Below, piece by piece: positions 50,285 through 58,982 of a stretch of DNA of 64,000 nt (position 1 is its first letter; every line of letters begins with the position of its first letter). The DNA is from Streptomyces sp. NBC_00536 (GTDB lineage: Bacteria > Actinomycetota > Actinomycetes > Streptomycetales > Streptomycetaceae). Made by a program: the position numbers and the translations under genes. The notes below the pieces were generated by a model, which searched no databases, was not told the origin of the DNA, and saw only the letters and a list, made by a program, of their open reading frames with translations. The stretch spans positions 7,068,001-7,132,000 of the forward strand of contig NZ_CP107819.1 of NCBI RefSeq assembly GCF_036346295.1. The letters run 5' to 3'.

Positions 50285-51687
50285 CGGCCGCCGCGGGGGG
50301 CCCGGGCAAGGAGTTCGACCTGGGCTCCCTGCTGGCCGAGCGGGGTGGCGAGCGGTACGAACTGCACGCCCGCCACCTCAACCACCAGCTGCCCCGGATG
50401 CTCCACACCATCGGCTTCGACAAGGTCTACGAGCGGGCCGAGGGCGCCCACTTCTGGGACGCGGAGGGCAACGACCACCTCGACATGCTCGCGGGCTTCG
50501 GCGTCATGGGCCTGGGCCGTCACCACCCCGTCGTCCGGCGGGCCCTGCACGACGTGCTCGACGCGCAGCTCGCCGACCTCACCCGCTTCGACTGCCAGCC
50601 GCTGCCCGGGCTGCTGGCGGAGAAACTGCTCTCGTACAGCCCGCACCTGGACCGGGTCTTCTTCGGCAACAGCGGCACCGAGGCCGTGGAGACCGCGCTC
50701 AAGTTCGCCCGATACGCCACGGGCCGGCCCAGGATCCTCTACTGCGACCACGCGTTCCACGGGCTCACCACCGGCTCCCTGTCGGTGAACGGGGAAGCGG
50801 GCTTCCGGGACGGGTTCGCGCCCCTGCTGCCCGACACGAAGATCGCGCTCGGGGATCTGGCGGCCCTGGAACGCGAGCTGAAGCGCGGTGACGTGGCCGC
50901 CTTCGTCGTGGAGCCCATCCAGGGCAAGGGGGTGCAGGAAGCCCCGCCCGGGTTCCTGCGCGCCGCGCAGGAGCTGCTGCACCGTCACAAGGCGCTGCTC
51001 ATCGCGGACGAGGTGCAGACCGGCCTCGGCCGGACCGGGGAGTTCTACGCATACCAGCACGAGCCCGGGGTGGAACCGGACCTGGTGTGCGTGGCCAAGG
51101 CGCTGTCGGGCGGCTACGTGCCGGTCGGGGCGACCCTGGGCAAGGACTGGATCTTCAAGAAGGTGTACTCGTCCATGGACCGGGTGCTCGTGCACTCGGC
51201 CAGTTTCGGCTCCAACGCGCAGGCGATGGCGGCCGGGCTCGCGGTGCTCTCCGTCATGGAGAACGAGTCGGTGGTGGCCAACGCCCGCGCCATGGGCGAC
51301 CTGCTGCGCGGCCGGCTCGCGGCGATGGTGGACGAGTACGAGCTGCTGCACGAGGTGCGCGGCCGGGGGCTGATGATCGGCATCGAATTCGGCCGCCCGT
51401 CCTCGCTCGGCCTGCGCAGCCGGTGGACCATGCTCCAGGCGGCCCGCAAGGGGCTCTTCGCGCAGATGGTCGTCGTGCCGCTGCTCCAGAAGCACCGGAT
51501 CCTGACCCAGGTCTCCGGTGACCACCTGGAGGTGATCAAGCTCATTCCGCCGCTGATCGTGGACGAGGCGGACGTGGACCGCTTCGTGGGCGCCTTCCGG
51601 GAGGTCATGGACGACGCCCACGGTGGCGGCGGGCTGATGTGGGACTTCGGCAGGACCCTGGTCAAGCAGGCCGTCGCGAACCGCTGA
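50281..51687 (+). CDS. hpnO: Class-III aminotransferase of the hopanoid cluster (HpnO-like)
   Basis: This 468-aa PLP enzyme has GNSGTEAVETALKFARYATG, CDHAFHGLTTGSLSVNG, LIADEVQTGLGRTGEFYAYQ and the PLP lysine Lys273 in CVAKALSGGYVPVGA. By context it aminates ribosylhopane-derived aldehyde to aminobacteriohopanetriol, as HpnO does. The homologous gene in S. coelicolor is recalled as the last structural gene of the cluster. The gene starts inside the hpnH stop. Confidence 0.88.
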   Translation: MTAAAGGPGKEFDLGSLLAERGGERYELHARHLNHQLPRMLHTIGFDKVYERAEGAHFWDAEGNDHLDMLAGFGVMGLGRHHPVVRRALHDVLDAQLADLTRFDCQPLPGLLAEKLLSYSPHLDRVFFGNSGTEAVETALKFARYATGRPRILYCDHAFHGLTTGSLSVNGEAGFRDGFAPLLPDTKIALGDLAALERELKRGDVAAFVVEPIQGKGVQEAPPGFLRAAQELLHRHKALLIADEVQTGLGRTGEFYAYQHEPGVEPDLVCVAKALSGGYVPVGATLGKDWIFKKVYSSMDRVLVHSASFGSNAQAMAAGLAVLSVMENESVVANARAMGDLLRGRLAAMVDEYELLHEVRGRGLMIGIEFGRPSSLGLRSRWTMLQAARKGLFAQMVVVPLLQKHRILTQVSGDHLEVIKLIPPLIVDEADVDRFVGAFREVMDDAHGGGGLMWDFGRTLVKQAVANR

Positions 51688-51705
51688 CGGCCACATCCGG
51701 TCCGG

Positions 51706-52512
51706 TCAGTCCAGGAGGCGGTCGCGCAGCCGGACGAGGGTCTCGGGCGTGAGCCCGAGGCCCTCGGCGAGGTAGCGGTCGGTGCTGCCCCAGATCTCCT
51801 CAAGGGTGTCGAAGGCCGCGTGCAGGTACTCGGCGCGGGCGTCGAAGAGCGGGGCGAGCAGCTCCATCACCTCGGGGGAGCGGGCCTCCTCCGACTCGCT
51901 GCTGCGGCGCACCTTGTAGCGGCGGTGCGGAGCGTTCGACTCCAGGTAGTCCGCCACGATCGCCTCGCGCTCGACGCCGAGCGCGAGCAGGGTGACGGCG
52001 ATAGAGAGCCCGGCCCGGTCCTTCCCGGCCGCGCAGTGCATCAGGACCGGGACCTCGTCCCGGACGAGCGCCTGGACGACCTGGCGGTGCTCCGCGGTGC
52101 GGGTCGTGACGATCTCCCGGTAGGAGTCGGACATCCGGCGGGCGGCCTTGCCGTCACCGAGCACCTGGCGCAGCTGGTCGAGGTGGCCGTCACGGACCAT
52201 CCGCCAGAACTCCTTGCCGTCCGCCGGGTCGGAGAGCGGGAGGTTGACGTTGCGGACGCCGGGCAGTTCGACGTCCGGGCCTTCGAGGGCGTGGTCGGCG
52301 GAGTTGCGGAAGTCGAAGATGGTGTGGAGTCCGAGCGAGGCGAGGAATTCCGTATCGGTATCGGTGGCATGTGCCAGATGTCCGCTTCGGAAGACCTGTC
52401 CCGTTCTGACCCTCCGTCCGTCCGTGGCCGGGAGCCCGCCCACGTCACGGAAGTTGCGCACTCCGGTCAGCTCCGGCTCCGTGGGCGGGGCCTGGGGTAT
52501 CTGCTGGGTCAC
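51706..52512 (-). CDS. Tyrosine/serine protein phosphatase (IphP-like)
   Basis: This 268-aa protein has the Cys-x5-Arg loop VLMHCAAGKDRAGLS with nucleophile Cys160. GVRNFRDVGGLPATDGRRVR at the N-terminus and FRSGHLAHAT are typical of the IphP/Y_phosphatase3 group. It may act on phosphotyrosine or on phosphoinositides. GTG 52512 has GGAGGAG upstream; the frame is open to 52731. It ends 19 bp from the convergent hopanoid gene and is divergent from the riboswitch region. Confidence 0.9.
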   Translation of the reverse strand: MTQQIPQAPPTEPELTGVRNFRDVGGLPATDGRRVRTGQVFRSGHLAHATDTDTEFLASLGLHTIFDFRNSADHALEGPDVELPGVRNVNLPLSDPADGKEFWRMVRDGHLDQLRQVLGDGKAARRMSDSYREIVTTRTAEHRQVVQALVRDEVPVLMHCAAGKDRAGLSIAVTLLALGVEREAIVADYLESNAPHRRYKVRRSSESEEARSPEVMELLAPLFDARAEYLHAAFDTLEEIWGSTDRYLAEGLGLTPETLVRLRDRLLD

Positions 52513-52800
52513 GAGGACTCCTCCGTATCGTCGCGCGCGTCTGCGGCATGTCCGGATTGCACTGGTTGAGCGCAACTTGCCATAAGGGGCGGGGAGATCG
52601 GGCCGGTCCCCGTGAGCCAGATCATACGGTGACCGTGAGTGTGTGATCGCGAAAGCCGAATTGCCTTGCGGGGGCGGCTGTTGCCGATTGCGATTCGACG
52701 GAGGGTGACCGGAATTCCGTTGATCCCTCACCCGGCCGTTTCTCTTGGGGAATTCGTGGCTTGTTCCACGGGGGCCGGACGGAATACCTTCGCGTCGACC

Positions 52801-53014
52801 CGGATGGACCGCCTAATCCTGCCACCATCCGACACCGCACCCGACGATCCACGCGCCCGGCAGGAGCGGGGGAACCAGGTAAGCCGCCGTCCCGGATCCG
52901 ATCTCCTCGGTCTTCTCGACGAGATCTTCCTCCGGGCGGCTCGGGGTGAAGCCGTACGCAAAACGGCCGGACATCTCCAGTCCGAACCCGACAGCTCACC
53001 TCGCAGGCGACGGA
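52801..53014 (+). promoter_or_regulatory. ydaO-yuaA riboswitch (c-di-AMP)
   Basis: The leader of the M23 peptidase gene carries the conserved blocks of the ydaO element in order: CCGCCTAATCCTGCCA, CATCCGACAC, GGGGGAACCAGGTAAGCCGC, CTCGGGGTGAAGCCG, CCAGTCCGAACCCGACAGCT and CACCTCGCAGGCG. In Streptomyces this riboswitch turns off cell-wall hydrolase genes when c-di-AMP is bound. It ends about 12 nt before ATG 53027, close enough to reach the RBS. The part of the gap upstream (52513-52800) should hold the promoter; I could not place it. Confidence 0.93.
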
Positions 53015-53026
53015 GAGGAATTCGCC

Positions 53027-54013
53027 ATGCCCGCAAAGGGAAAGCATCGCCGCCCGAAGTCCGCCTCGATCACCCGCGGATTCGTCGTCGCGGGCACCGG
53101 AAGCGCGGCGCTCGCGCTGCCGCTGATGGGAGCCGCGGGCGCGCACGCCGCCACCGGCACGACGGCCACCACGGCCGTCGCCCTCCCGGCCCAGGTTCGC
53201 CCGGCGCAGGTCCCGGTGGCGCTCCGGGCCCCGGCCGCCGCCCCGCAGGCCTCCACGGTGTACACCGTGGTTCCCGGCGACTACCTCTCGAAGATCGCGG
53301 CCGAGCGGCACCTGAGCGGTGGCTGGCAGCGGGTCTACGAGGACAACCACGAGGCGGTCGGCTCCGATCCGTCGCTGATCCACCCGGGCCTGAAGCTGAC
53401 CCTGGGCGCGCGGGCGCAGGAGCAGACCCCGGCCCCGGCTCCGGCCGAGCAGTCCGCCGAGGAGCCGACTCCGGCCGACTCCGGCCCGGCCGACTCGGGT
53501 GCGGAGGACTCCGGTACGGGCGACTCTGGTACGGCGGACGCTGGTACGGGCAGCACGGGCAGCACGGGCAGCCAGGCCACCGGATCCGGCACCGGCACCG
53601 CCTCGGCCGCCGGGTTCGTCGCCCCGGTCTCCGCCTCCATCACCACCCCGTACCGCCAGAGCGGCAGCATGTGGTCCAGCGGCTACCACACCGGCGTCGA
53701 CTTCGCCGTGGGCACCGGCACCACCGTCCACGCGGTCGGCGCGGGCACCGTGGTCTCCGCGGGCTGGGGCGGCGCGTACGGCAACGAGGTCGTCATACGG
53801 CACGCGGACGGCCGCTACTCGCAGTACGGCCACATGTCCCAGCTCTCGGTCTCGGTCGGCCAGAGTGTCTCCGCGGGCCAGGCCATCGGCCTCTCCGGCG
53901 CCACGGGCAACGTGACCGGCCCGCACCTGCACTTCGAGATCCGCACGGGTCCCGGCTACGGCACGGACATCGACCCGCTGGGCTACCTCCGCTCGAAGGG
54001 CGTGAACGTCTGA
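53027..54013 (+). CDS. Secreted LysM/M23 peptidoglycan endopeptidase
   Basis: This 328-aa protein has a twin-basic n-region and signal peptide (KHRRPKSASITRGF to about AHA at residue 42). A LysM domain (VYTVVPGDYLSKIAAERHLS, residues about 82-130) follows. A disordered Ala/Pro/Ser/Gly linker with DSGPADSGAEDSGTGDSG repeats comes next. The M23 domain contains YHTGVDFAVGTGTTVHAVGA (HxxxD) and GPHLHFEIR (HxH), both intact. It should cleave peptide cross-links in the wall. Expression is predicted to depend on the c-di-AMP riboswitch just upstream. Confidence 0.95.
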   Translation: MPAKGKHRRPKSASITRGFVVAGTGSAALALPLMGAAGAHAATGTTATTAVALPAQVRPAQVPVALRAPAAAPQASTVYTVVPGDYLSKIAAERHLSGGWQRVYEDNHEAVGSDPSLIHPGLKLTLGARAQEQTPAPAPAEQSAEEPTPADSGPADSGAEDSGTGDSGTADAGTGSTGSTGSQATGSGTGTASAAGFVAPVSASITTPYRQSGSMWSSGYHTGVDFAVGTGTTVHAVGAGTVVSAGWGGAYGNEVVIRHADGRYSQYGHMSQLSVSVGQSVSAGQAIGLSGATGNVTGPHLHFEIRTGPGYGTDIDPLGYLRSKGVNV

Positions 54014-54035
54014 CGGCGCCCGCCGCCAGGGCGAG

Positions 54036-54071
54036 GGGGGCCGGGGCCCTAGGGGGGACCCGGCCCCCTTT
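54036..54071 (+). terminator. Intrinsic-like terminator
   Basis: GGGGGCCGGG (54036-54045) pairs with CCCGGCCCCC (54059-54068), 13-nt loop, followed by TTT. Confidence 0.75.
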
Positions 54072-54212
54072 CATGCCCCCGTTCACCTCGCCCCTTCAGG
54101 GACCTGACGCACTCCTCACTTATTCCTTACCGACCGGGTGGTATAGATCACGGTCCGTCAAGGCCTGGCTACGGTGGCGTAGGTCACGCCCTGGGGTGAA
54201 GGATGTCTTCTC

Positions 54213-55076
54213 GTGGCAGCGACGACAGCGATGACGACGAAGACGACGGCAAAGACGACAGCACAGACGACGGCGCAGGCGACGGCGCAGGCGACGGCAC
54301 TGAAGACGGCTCTCCAGGGCATCGGCTCGTACGCGGCGATCGGGGACAGCTTCACCGAGGGTGTGGGGGATCCGGGGCCGGGGGACATTTTCGTGGGCTG
54401 GGCCGACCGGCTCGCCGTGCTCCTGGCGGACCAGCGCGAGGAGCACGACTTCCGGTACGCCAACCTCGCCGTGCGGGGCAAGCTCCTGGACCAGATCGTG
54501 GCGGAGCAGGTGCCGCGGGCCAAGGAGCTGGCACCCGACCTGGTCACCTTCTGCGCCGGGGGCAATGACATCATCCGGCCCGGGAGCGACCCCGACGACG
54601 TGGCGGAGCGGTTCGAGGCCGCCCTCGCCGACCTCGTCGGGTCGGTCGGGCAGGTGATGATCACCACCGGTTTCGACACCCGCGGGGTGCCGGTGCTCAA
54701 GCACATCCGGGGCAAGGTGGCGACGTACTCGGCGCACGTGCGGTCCATCGCCGACCGCTACGGATGCCCGGTGCTCGACCTCTGGTCGCTGAAGTCCGTA
54801 CAGGACAGGCGGGCGTGGGACGACGACCGGCTGCACCTCTCGCCCGAGGGGCACACCCGGGTCGCGCTGCGCGCCGCCCAGGTGCTGGGGCTGGAGGTGC
54901 CCGCGGACCCGGACCAGCCGTGGCCCCCGCAGCAGCCGCGCGGCTCGGCGGAGGTCACCCGGGACAACATCCAGTGGGCGCGGGAGTACCTCGTCCCGTG
55001 GATCGGCAGGCGACTGCGCGGGGAGTCCTCCGGTGACCACATGGAGGCGAAGCGTCCGGACCTGCTGCCGCTGTAG
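54213..55076 (+). CDS. SGNH/GDSL hydrolase with low-complexity N-terminus
   Basis: This protein of about 287 aa has the SGNH blocks YAAIGDSFTEGVGDP (Ser nucleophile), NLAVRGKLLDQI (Gly), FCAGGNDIIRPG (Asn) and DDDRLHLSPEGHTRVA (Asp/His). It is a lipase/esterase-type hydrolase without a signal peptide. The first 35 residues are an Ala/Thr/Lys/Gln run (TTKTTAKTTAQTTAQATAQA) encoded by near-tandem repeats. The true start could be GTG 54213 or ATG 54231. Confidence 0.85.
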   Translation: MAATTAMTTKTTAKTTAQTTAQATAQATALKTALQGIGSYAAIGDSFTEGVGDPGPGDIFVGWADRLAVLLADQREEHDFRYANLAVRGKLLDQIVAEQVPRAKELAPDLVTFCAGGNDIIRPGSDPDDVAERFEAALADLVGSVGQVMITTGFDTRGVPVLKHIRGKVATYSAHVRSIADRYGCPVLDLWSLKSVQDRRAWDDDRLHLSPEGHTRVALRAAQVLGLEVPADPDQPWPPQQPRGSAEVTRDNIQWAREYLVPWIGRRLRGESSGDHMEAKRPDLLPL

Positions 55077-55213
55077 CGGGGGCGGTCGCGGGGGGACCTG
55101 AACGCCGGGGCGCGAACGCCGGGGGCGGGAAGCGGAATCCTTCGGGGGCGGTGCGCGTTGGGATGGTGGTAGAACGTACGACCAGCCCTGCTCACTTCCT
55201 CCCTGGAGGCGCC

Positions 55214-56494
55214 TTGACCGGCTCCGGCCCCGGCTCCCGTCCCTTGCGTCCTCGGCTGCGAGCCCTGCGGCCCGAAGCCTTCGGCGCGGATCCGTCCGGC
55301 GCGCGGCTGGAGCGGATCCTGCGCTCGCCGAACTTCGCCGACGGCGTCTTCCAGAACCCGGTCGGGGCCAGGACCAGGCCCTCCGGATCGATGCTGGAGT
55401 TCGCCAAGATCTATTTCCACAAGGAGCAGCGGGTCCGGCGCAATCCCGGCGCGCCGGTCCCGGTGCACCCGACCACCCTGGCCGATCTGGCGAAGCCGCC
55501 GGTCAGCGGCCTGCGGCTGACCTGGATGGGACACTCCACCGTCCTCGCGGAGATCGACGGGCGCCGGGTGCTGTTCGACCCGGTGTGGGGAGAGCGGTGC
55601 TCTCCCTTCCCCTTCGCCGGCCCCAAGCGGCTGCACCCGGTGCCGGTGCCGCTGGCCGCTCTCGGTCCGGTCGACGTCGTGGTGATCTCGCACGACCACT
55701 ACGACCACCTCGACCTGCCGACGATCAAGGCCCTGGCCGGTACGGACACGGTCTTCGCGGTCCCGCTCGGCGTCGGCGCGCACCTGGAGCACTGGGGTGT
55801 CAGAGCCGACCGGCTGCGCGAACTGGACTGGAACGAGACCACCAAGGTCGCCGGACTGTCGCTGACCGCGACCCCGGCCCGGCACTTCTGCGGGCGCGGC
55901 CTGCGCAACCAGCAGTACACGCTGTGGGCGTCCTGGGTCATCACGGGCGACGAGCACCGGATCTTCCACAGCGGAGACACGGGGTACTTCCCCGGCTTCA
56001 AGGAGATCGGCGCCGAGCACGGCCCCTTCGACGCGACGATGATCCAGATCGGCGCCTATTCGGAGTACTGGCCGGACATCCACATGACCCCCGAAGAGGG
56101 CATGACCGCGCACCTCGACCTCCAGGGCGGCGCCCCGCACGGCACGATGCTGCCGATCCACTGGGGCACCTTCAACCTGGCCCCGCACCCGTGGGACGAG
56201 CCGGGCGAGGGCACCCTCTCGGCCGCCGGGCGGGCGGGCGCCGCGATCGCGCTGCCCGTGCCGGGCCGACCCTTCGAGCCGGGAGCCGAGGACGCCCCGG
56301 CCGAGCCGTGGTGGCGCCCGTTCGTGTCGGGCCCGGCCCCGGCTCCGGCCGCTGCGTCGGCCGCGCCCGGGTCCGTGTCCGGGTCCGCGTCCGTGTCCGG
56401 GTCCGGGTCCGGGTCCGGGTCCGCCGCGCGGCCTTCGGCCCGCCCGGCGCCCGCGTCGGACGCGCACGAGGAGCCGGAGGCCGTGGGCAGCTGA
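55214..56494 (+). CDS. MBL-fold metallohydrolase (NAPE-PLD/UlaG-like)
   Basis: This protein of about 426 aa has TWMGHSTVLAEIDGRRVLFD and the zinc motif VVISHDHYDHLD. Later ligands lie in FHSGDTGY and MLPIHWGTFNLAPHPW. This is the N-acylphosphatidylethanolamine-phospholipase-D/RomA-like branch of the metallo-beta-lactamase fold; the substrate is unknown. TTG 55214 is preceded by GGAGG, and an in-frame GTG lies at 55151. The last 65 residues are a disordered Ala/Pro/Ser/Gly tail coded by GGGTCC repeats. Confidence 0.82.
   Translation: MTGSGPGSRPLRPRLRALRPEAFGADPSGARLERILRSPNFADGVFQNPVGARTRPSGSMLEFAKIYFHKEQRVRRNPGAPVPVHPTTLADLAKPPVSGLRLTWMGHSTVLAEIDGRRVLFDPVWGERCSPFPFAGPKRLHPVPVPLAALGPVDVVVISHDHYDHLDLPTIKALAGTDTVFAVPLGVGAHLEHWGVRADRLRELDWNETTKVAGLSLTATPARHFCGRGLRNQQYTLWASWVITGDEHRIFHSGDTGYFPGFKEIGAEHGPFDATMIQIGAYSEYWPDIHMTPEEGMTAHLDLQGGAPHGTMLPIHWGTFNLAPHPWDEPGEGTLSAAGRAGAAIALPVPGRPFEPGAEDAPAEPWWRPFVSGPAPAPAAASAAPGSVSGSASVSGSGSGSGSAARPSARPAPASDAHEEPEAVGS
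56369..56423 (+). repeat. GGGTCC-type hexanucleotide tandem repeat
   Basis: About nine units of (G/C)GGTCC and variants (GTGTCC, GCGTCC) run in frame, encoding a Gly/Ser stretch (SGSASVSGSGSGSGS) in the MBL-fold protein. The last four units are identical, which favours slippage in whole-codon steps. Confidence 0.8.
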
Positions 56495-56721
56495 CCGGTT
56501 GGCGCGGCGGGGGCTCGTACGGTGGCGGGGGCGCTGAGGAGGCGCCCGAAGGGGTATTCGGGCTGTCGTGCGAGCGCTCCTTCCGGAGCGGGACGCACCC
56601 CGGTGAAGTTCCCCAACTGGCCGCCTGAGCGACGAGGGCGCGGTCTAGCGTGGGTACCCGGTGATCAACGCCGGGTCCCGGCACCGCGGGGGCCCGGCCC
56701 CCGTACGTACCGAGGACGCCG

Positions 56722-58482
56722 ATGTCCGGACTCCGTGCCGCCCGCCCCCGCCACTCCCCGTCGAGACACGCCGTCACCGGTCCGGGCCGGCAGATACGGC
56801 CCCAGCTGATCCGCGCCGCCGTACTCCCCACCCTCGCCGCCGGGCTCAGCGGCGCCGCCGCGGTGATCTTCACCCTGCAACTCGGCGGCGGCGCGGGCGC
56901 GCGCGACGCGCGGCTGTGGCCGGTGCTCACCGGCTGCGCCCTGCTCGTCGTCGGCGCGCTCGCCGCGGCCCTGCTGGGGGCCCAGCGCGCGGGCAAGGCC
57001 GTACGGGACCGCTGCGAGGCGCTGCGCCGGTCCAGCGTGCGCGGCCGCCATGAACTGGGGACGGTCGCGGACCGCCTGGAACGCGGCGAGAACCCGCCCC
57101 GCCCGCCGCGCGGCTCCGGTGGCGCGCCGGGGGCCTCCGGGAGCGGCGCCGGTCAGGAACAGGTCGACGAATTCTGGCTGCTCTCCCAGGAGTTGCGCGG
57201 CGCGCGGGAACAGGCGCACACGACCCTGGTGCGGCTGGCCGGGCCCGGCACCCCCTCCGACAGCGACCGGAAGGTCGAGGTCTTCGTCAACCTCGCCCGC
57301 CGCCTCCAGTCGCTGGTGCACCGCGAGATCGCGCTGCTCGACGAGCTGGAGGACACGGTCGAGGACCCGGACCTGCTCAAGGAGCTGTTCCACGTCGACC
57401 ACCTCGCGACCCGGATCCGGCGCCACGCGGAGAACCTCGCGGTGCTCGGCGGCGCCTCCTCCCGGCGGCAGTGGACCCGCCCCATCGACCTGAGCGAGGT
57501 GCTGCGCTCCGCGGTGGCGGAGGTCGAGCAGTACACCCGGGTCAAGGTGGTGCCCCCGGCGGGCGGCACCGTGCGCGGGCACGCCGTCGCCGACGTGGTG
57601 CACCTGCTGGCCGAACTCGTCGAGAACGCCACGGTGTTCTCCGCCCCGGACACCGATGTCGTGGTGCGCGCCGAGCGGGTCACGGCCGGGATCGCGGTCG
57701 AGGTCGAGGACCGCGGCCTCGGCATGCCGGCCGAGGAACAGCACCGGATGAACGCCCTGCTCGGCGACCCCGACCAGATCAACGTCCGGCGGCTGCTGGC
57801 GGACGGGCGGATCGGCCTGTTCGTGGTCTCGTCCCTGGCCCGCAGGCACGGGATCGCCGTCGAGCTGAAGTCCAACATCTACGGCGGGGTGCTCGCCGTA
57901 CTGGTGCTGCCGCAGGAGCTGTTGGGTGCCGGGGCGGCGAGCGCGGCCGACGCGGCGGGCGGTTCGCGGGCGACCTCGTGGGGGACCGGCGAGGCGCATT
58001 CCGTGCCGCCGCTGGAGCCCGTACGGACCGTGGTGGCGCCCCAGCTCCCCGACGCGTGGTCCGGGCCGGGGGACGGTTCGGGGGACGGCTCGGGGGACGG
58101 GCCGGATCCGGCCGTCCCGGCGTGGGCGACCGCGCCGACCGCCGCGCCGGTGGGGGAGGCCGCTCCCGCTTCTGAGCCGGGGCCGGAGCCGGAGGCGACG
58201 CCGAGGGAGCGTCGGCGGCCGGTACCGGTGCTGATCACCACGGCGTTGCCCCCGGCCTCGGGTGGCGCCGCCGTGGTGCCCGCCGCGCGGGGCGAGGGCG
58301 GCCGTCCGCCGCTGCCCCGGCGCCGGGCCCAGGAGCACCTCGCGCCACAGCTGCGCGAGGCGCCCGTACCGCGCCGCGCGGACGGCCACGGACCTGACGG
58401 CGAACCGCCCCTGCACGACCCGGGTCTGATGGCCGCCTTCCAACGGGGCTTCGGTCTCGCCCAGTTGGAGACCCCGTCATGA
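56722..58482 (+). CDS. cvnA: Conservon sensor-like ATPase (CvnA)
   Basis: This 586-aa protein has two membrane helices (about residues 33-52 and 67-87) and a short extracytoplasmic loop. A coiled linker and a GHKL ATPase domain follow (N-box LLAELVENATVFSAPDTDVV, VEDRGLGMPAEE, GRIGLFVVSSLARRHGI). No phosphoacceptor His with a normal dimerisation domain is evident, as in other conservon CvnA proteins. The C-terminal 190 residues are Pro/Ala-rich and disordered. CvnA to CvnD form a membrane complex like eukaryotic G-protein systems. Upstream 56495-56721 holds a CGCTCC(TTCC)GGAGCG hairpin (56575-56590) and no gene. Confidence 0.93.
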   Translation: MSGLRAARPRHSPSRHAVTGPGRQIRPQLIRAAVLPTLAAGLSGAAAVIFTLQLGGGAGARDARLWPVLTGCALLVVGALAAALLGAQRAGKAVRDRCEALRRSSVRGRHELGTVADRLERGENPPRPPRGSGGAPGASGSGAGQEQVDEFWLLSQELRGAREQAHTTLVRLAGPGTPSDSDRKVEVFVNLARRLQSLVHREIALLDELEDTVEDPDLLKELFHVDHLATRIRRHAENLAVLGGASSRRQWTRPIDLSEVLRSAVAEVEQYTRVKVVPPAGGTVRGHAVADVVHLLAELVENATVFSAPDTDVVVRAERVTAGIAVEVEDRGLGMPAEEQHRMNALLGDPDQINVRRLLADGRIGLFVVSSLARRHGIAVELKSNIYGGVLAVLVLPQELLGAGAASAADAAGGSRATSWGTGEAHSVPPLEPVRTVVAPQLPDAWSGPGDGSGDGSGDGPDPAVPAWATAPTAAPVGEAAPASEPGPEPEATPRERRRPVPVLITTALPPASGGAAVVPAARGEGGRPPLPRRRAQEHLAPQLREAPVPRRADGHGPDGEPPLHDPGLMAAFQRGFGLAQLETPS

Positions 58483-58554
58483 CGACGCCATGACGACGCC
58501 ATGACGACGCCAGGAACCACATCCGCGTACCGCACCGAGGAGAACCTCCGATGA
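58479..58554 (+). other. Start/stop relay between cvnA and cvnB (11-bp triplicate and mini-ORF)
   Basis: ATGACGACGCC is repeated three times (58479, 58490, 58501). The first copy contains the cvnA stop. The first and second ATGs give the peptide MTTP with a stop overlapping the next ATG. The third opens MTTPGTTSAYRTEENLR, whose TGA (58552-58554) overlaps the cvnB ATG. The stretch thus links the two genes by successive overlapping stop and start codons. Confidence 0.6.
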
Positions 58555-58982
58555 CAGCCGAAGTGGCCACCAAGATCACTCAACTCTCCGACCTGGACTG
58601 GCTGTTGGGCGGTCTGGTGCAGCGTGTGCCCTACACCCGCAGTGCCGTGCTGCTCACCTCGGACGGTCTCGTCACCTGCGTGCACGGCCTCGACGCCGAC
58701 GCCGCCGACCACATGGCCGCGCTCGCGTCCGGCCTCTACTCGCTCGGCCGCAGCGCCGGATCGCGGTTCGCGGACGGGGCCGAGGTCCGCCAGGTCGTCG
58801 TCGAGCTGGACTCGGCGCTCGTCTTCGTCTCGGCGGCCGGATCGGGCACCTGCCTGGCCGTCCTCGCCGACCGGGAGGCGGACGCCGGCGTGCTCGGCTA
58901 CGAGATGGCGATGCTGGTCAAGAGCGTACGTCCGTACCTGGCGGCCCCGCCCCGGCGCCCGGCCGTCGCCCCGGAGCGATGA
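58551..58982 (+). CDS. cvnB: Roadblock/LC7-domain protein (CvnB)
   Basis: This 143-aa protein has the roadblock fold: ITQLSDLDWLLGGLVQRVPY, TRSAVLLTSDGLVTCVHGLD and DHMAALASGLYSLGRSAGSR. Conservon roadblock proteins interact with the GTPase CvnD and CvnA. ATG 58551 overlaps a mini-ORF stop and the stop overlaps the cvnC start (ATGA). Confidence 0.95.
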   Translation: MTAEVATKITQLSDLDWLLGGLVQRVPYTRSAVLLTSDGLVTCVHGLDADAADHMAALASGLYSLGRSAGSRFADGAEVRQVVVELDSALVFVSAAGSGTCLAVLADREADAGVLGYEMAMLVKSVRPYLAAPPRRPAVAPER

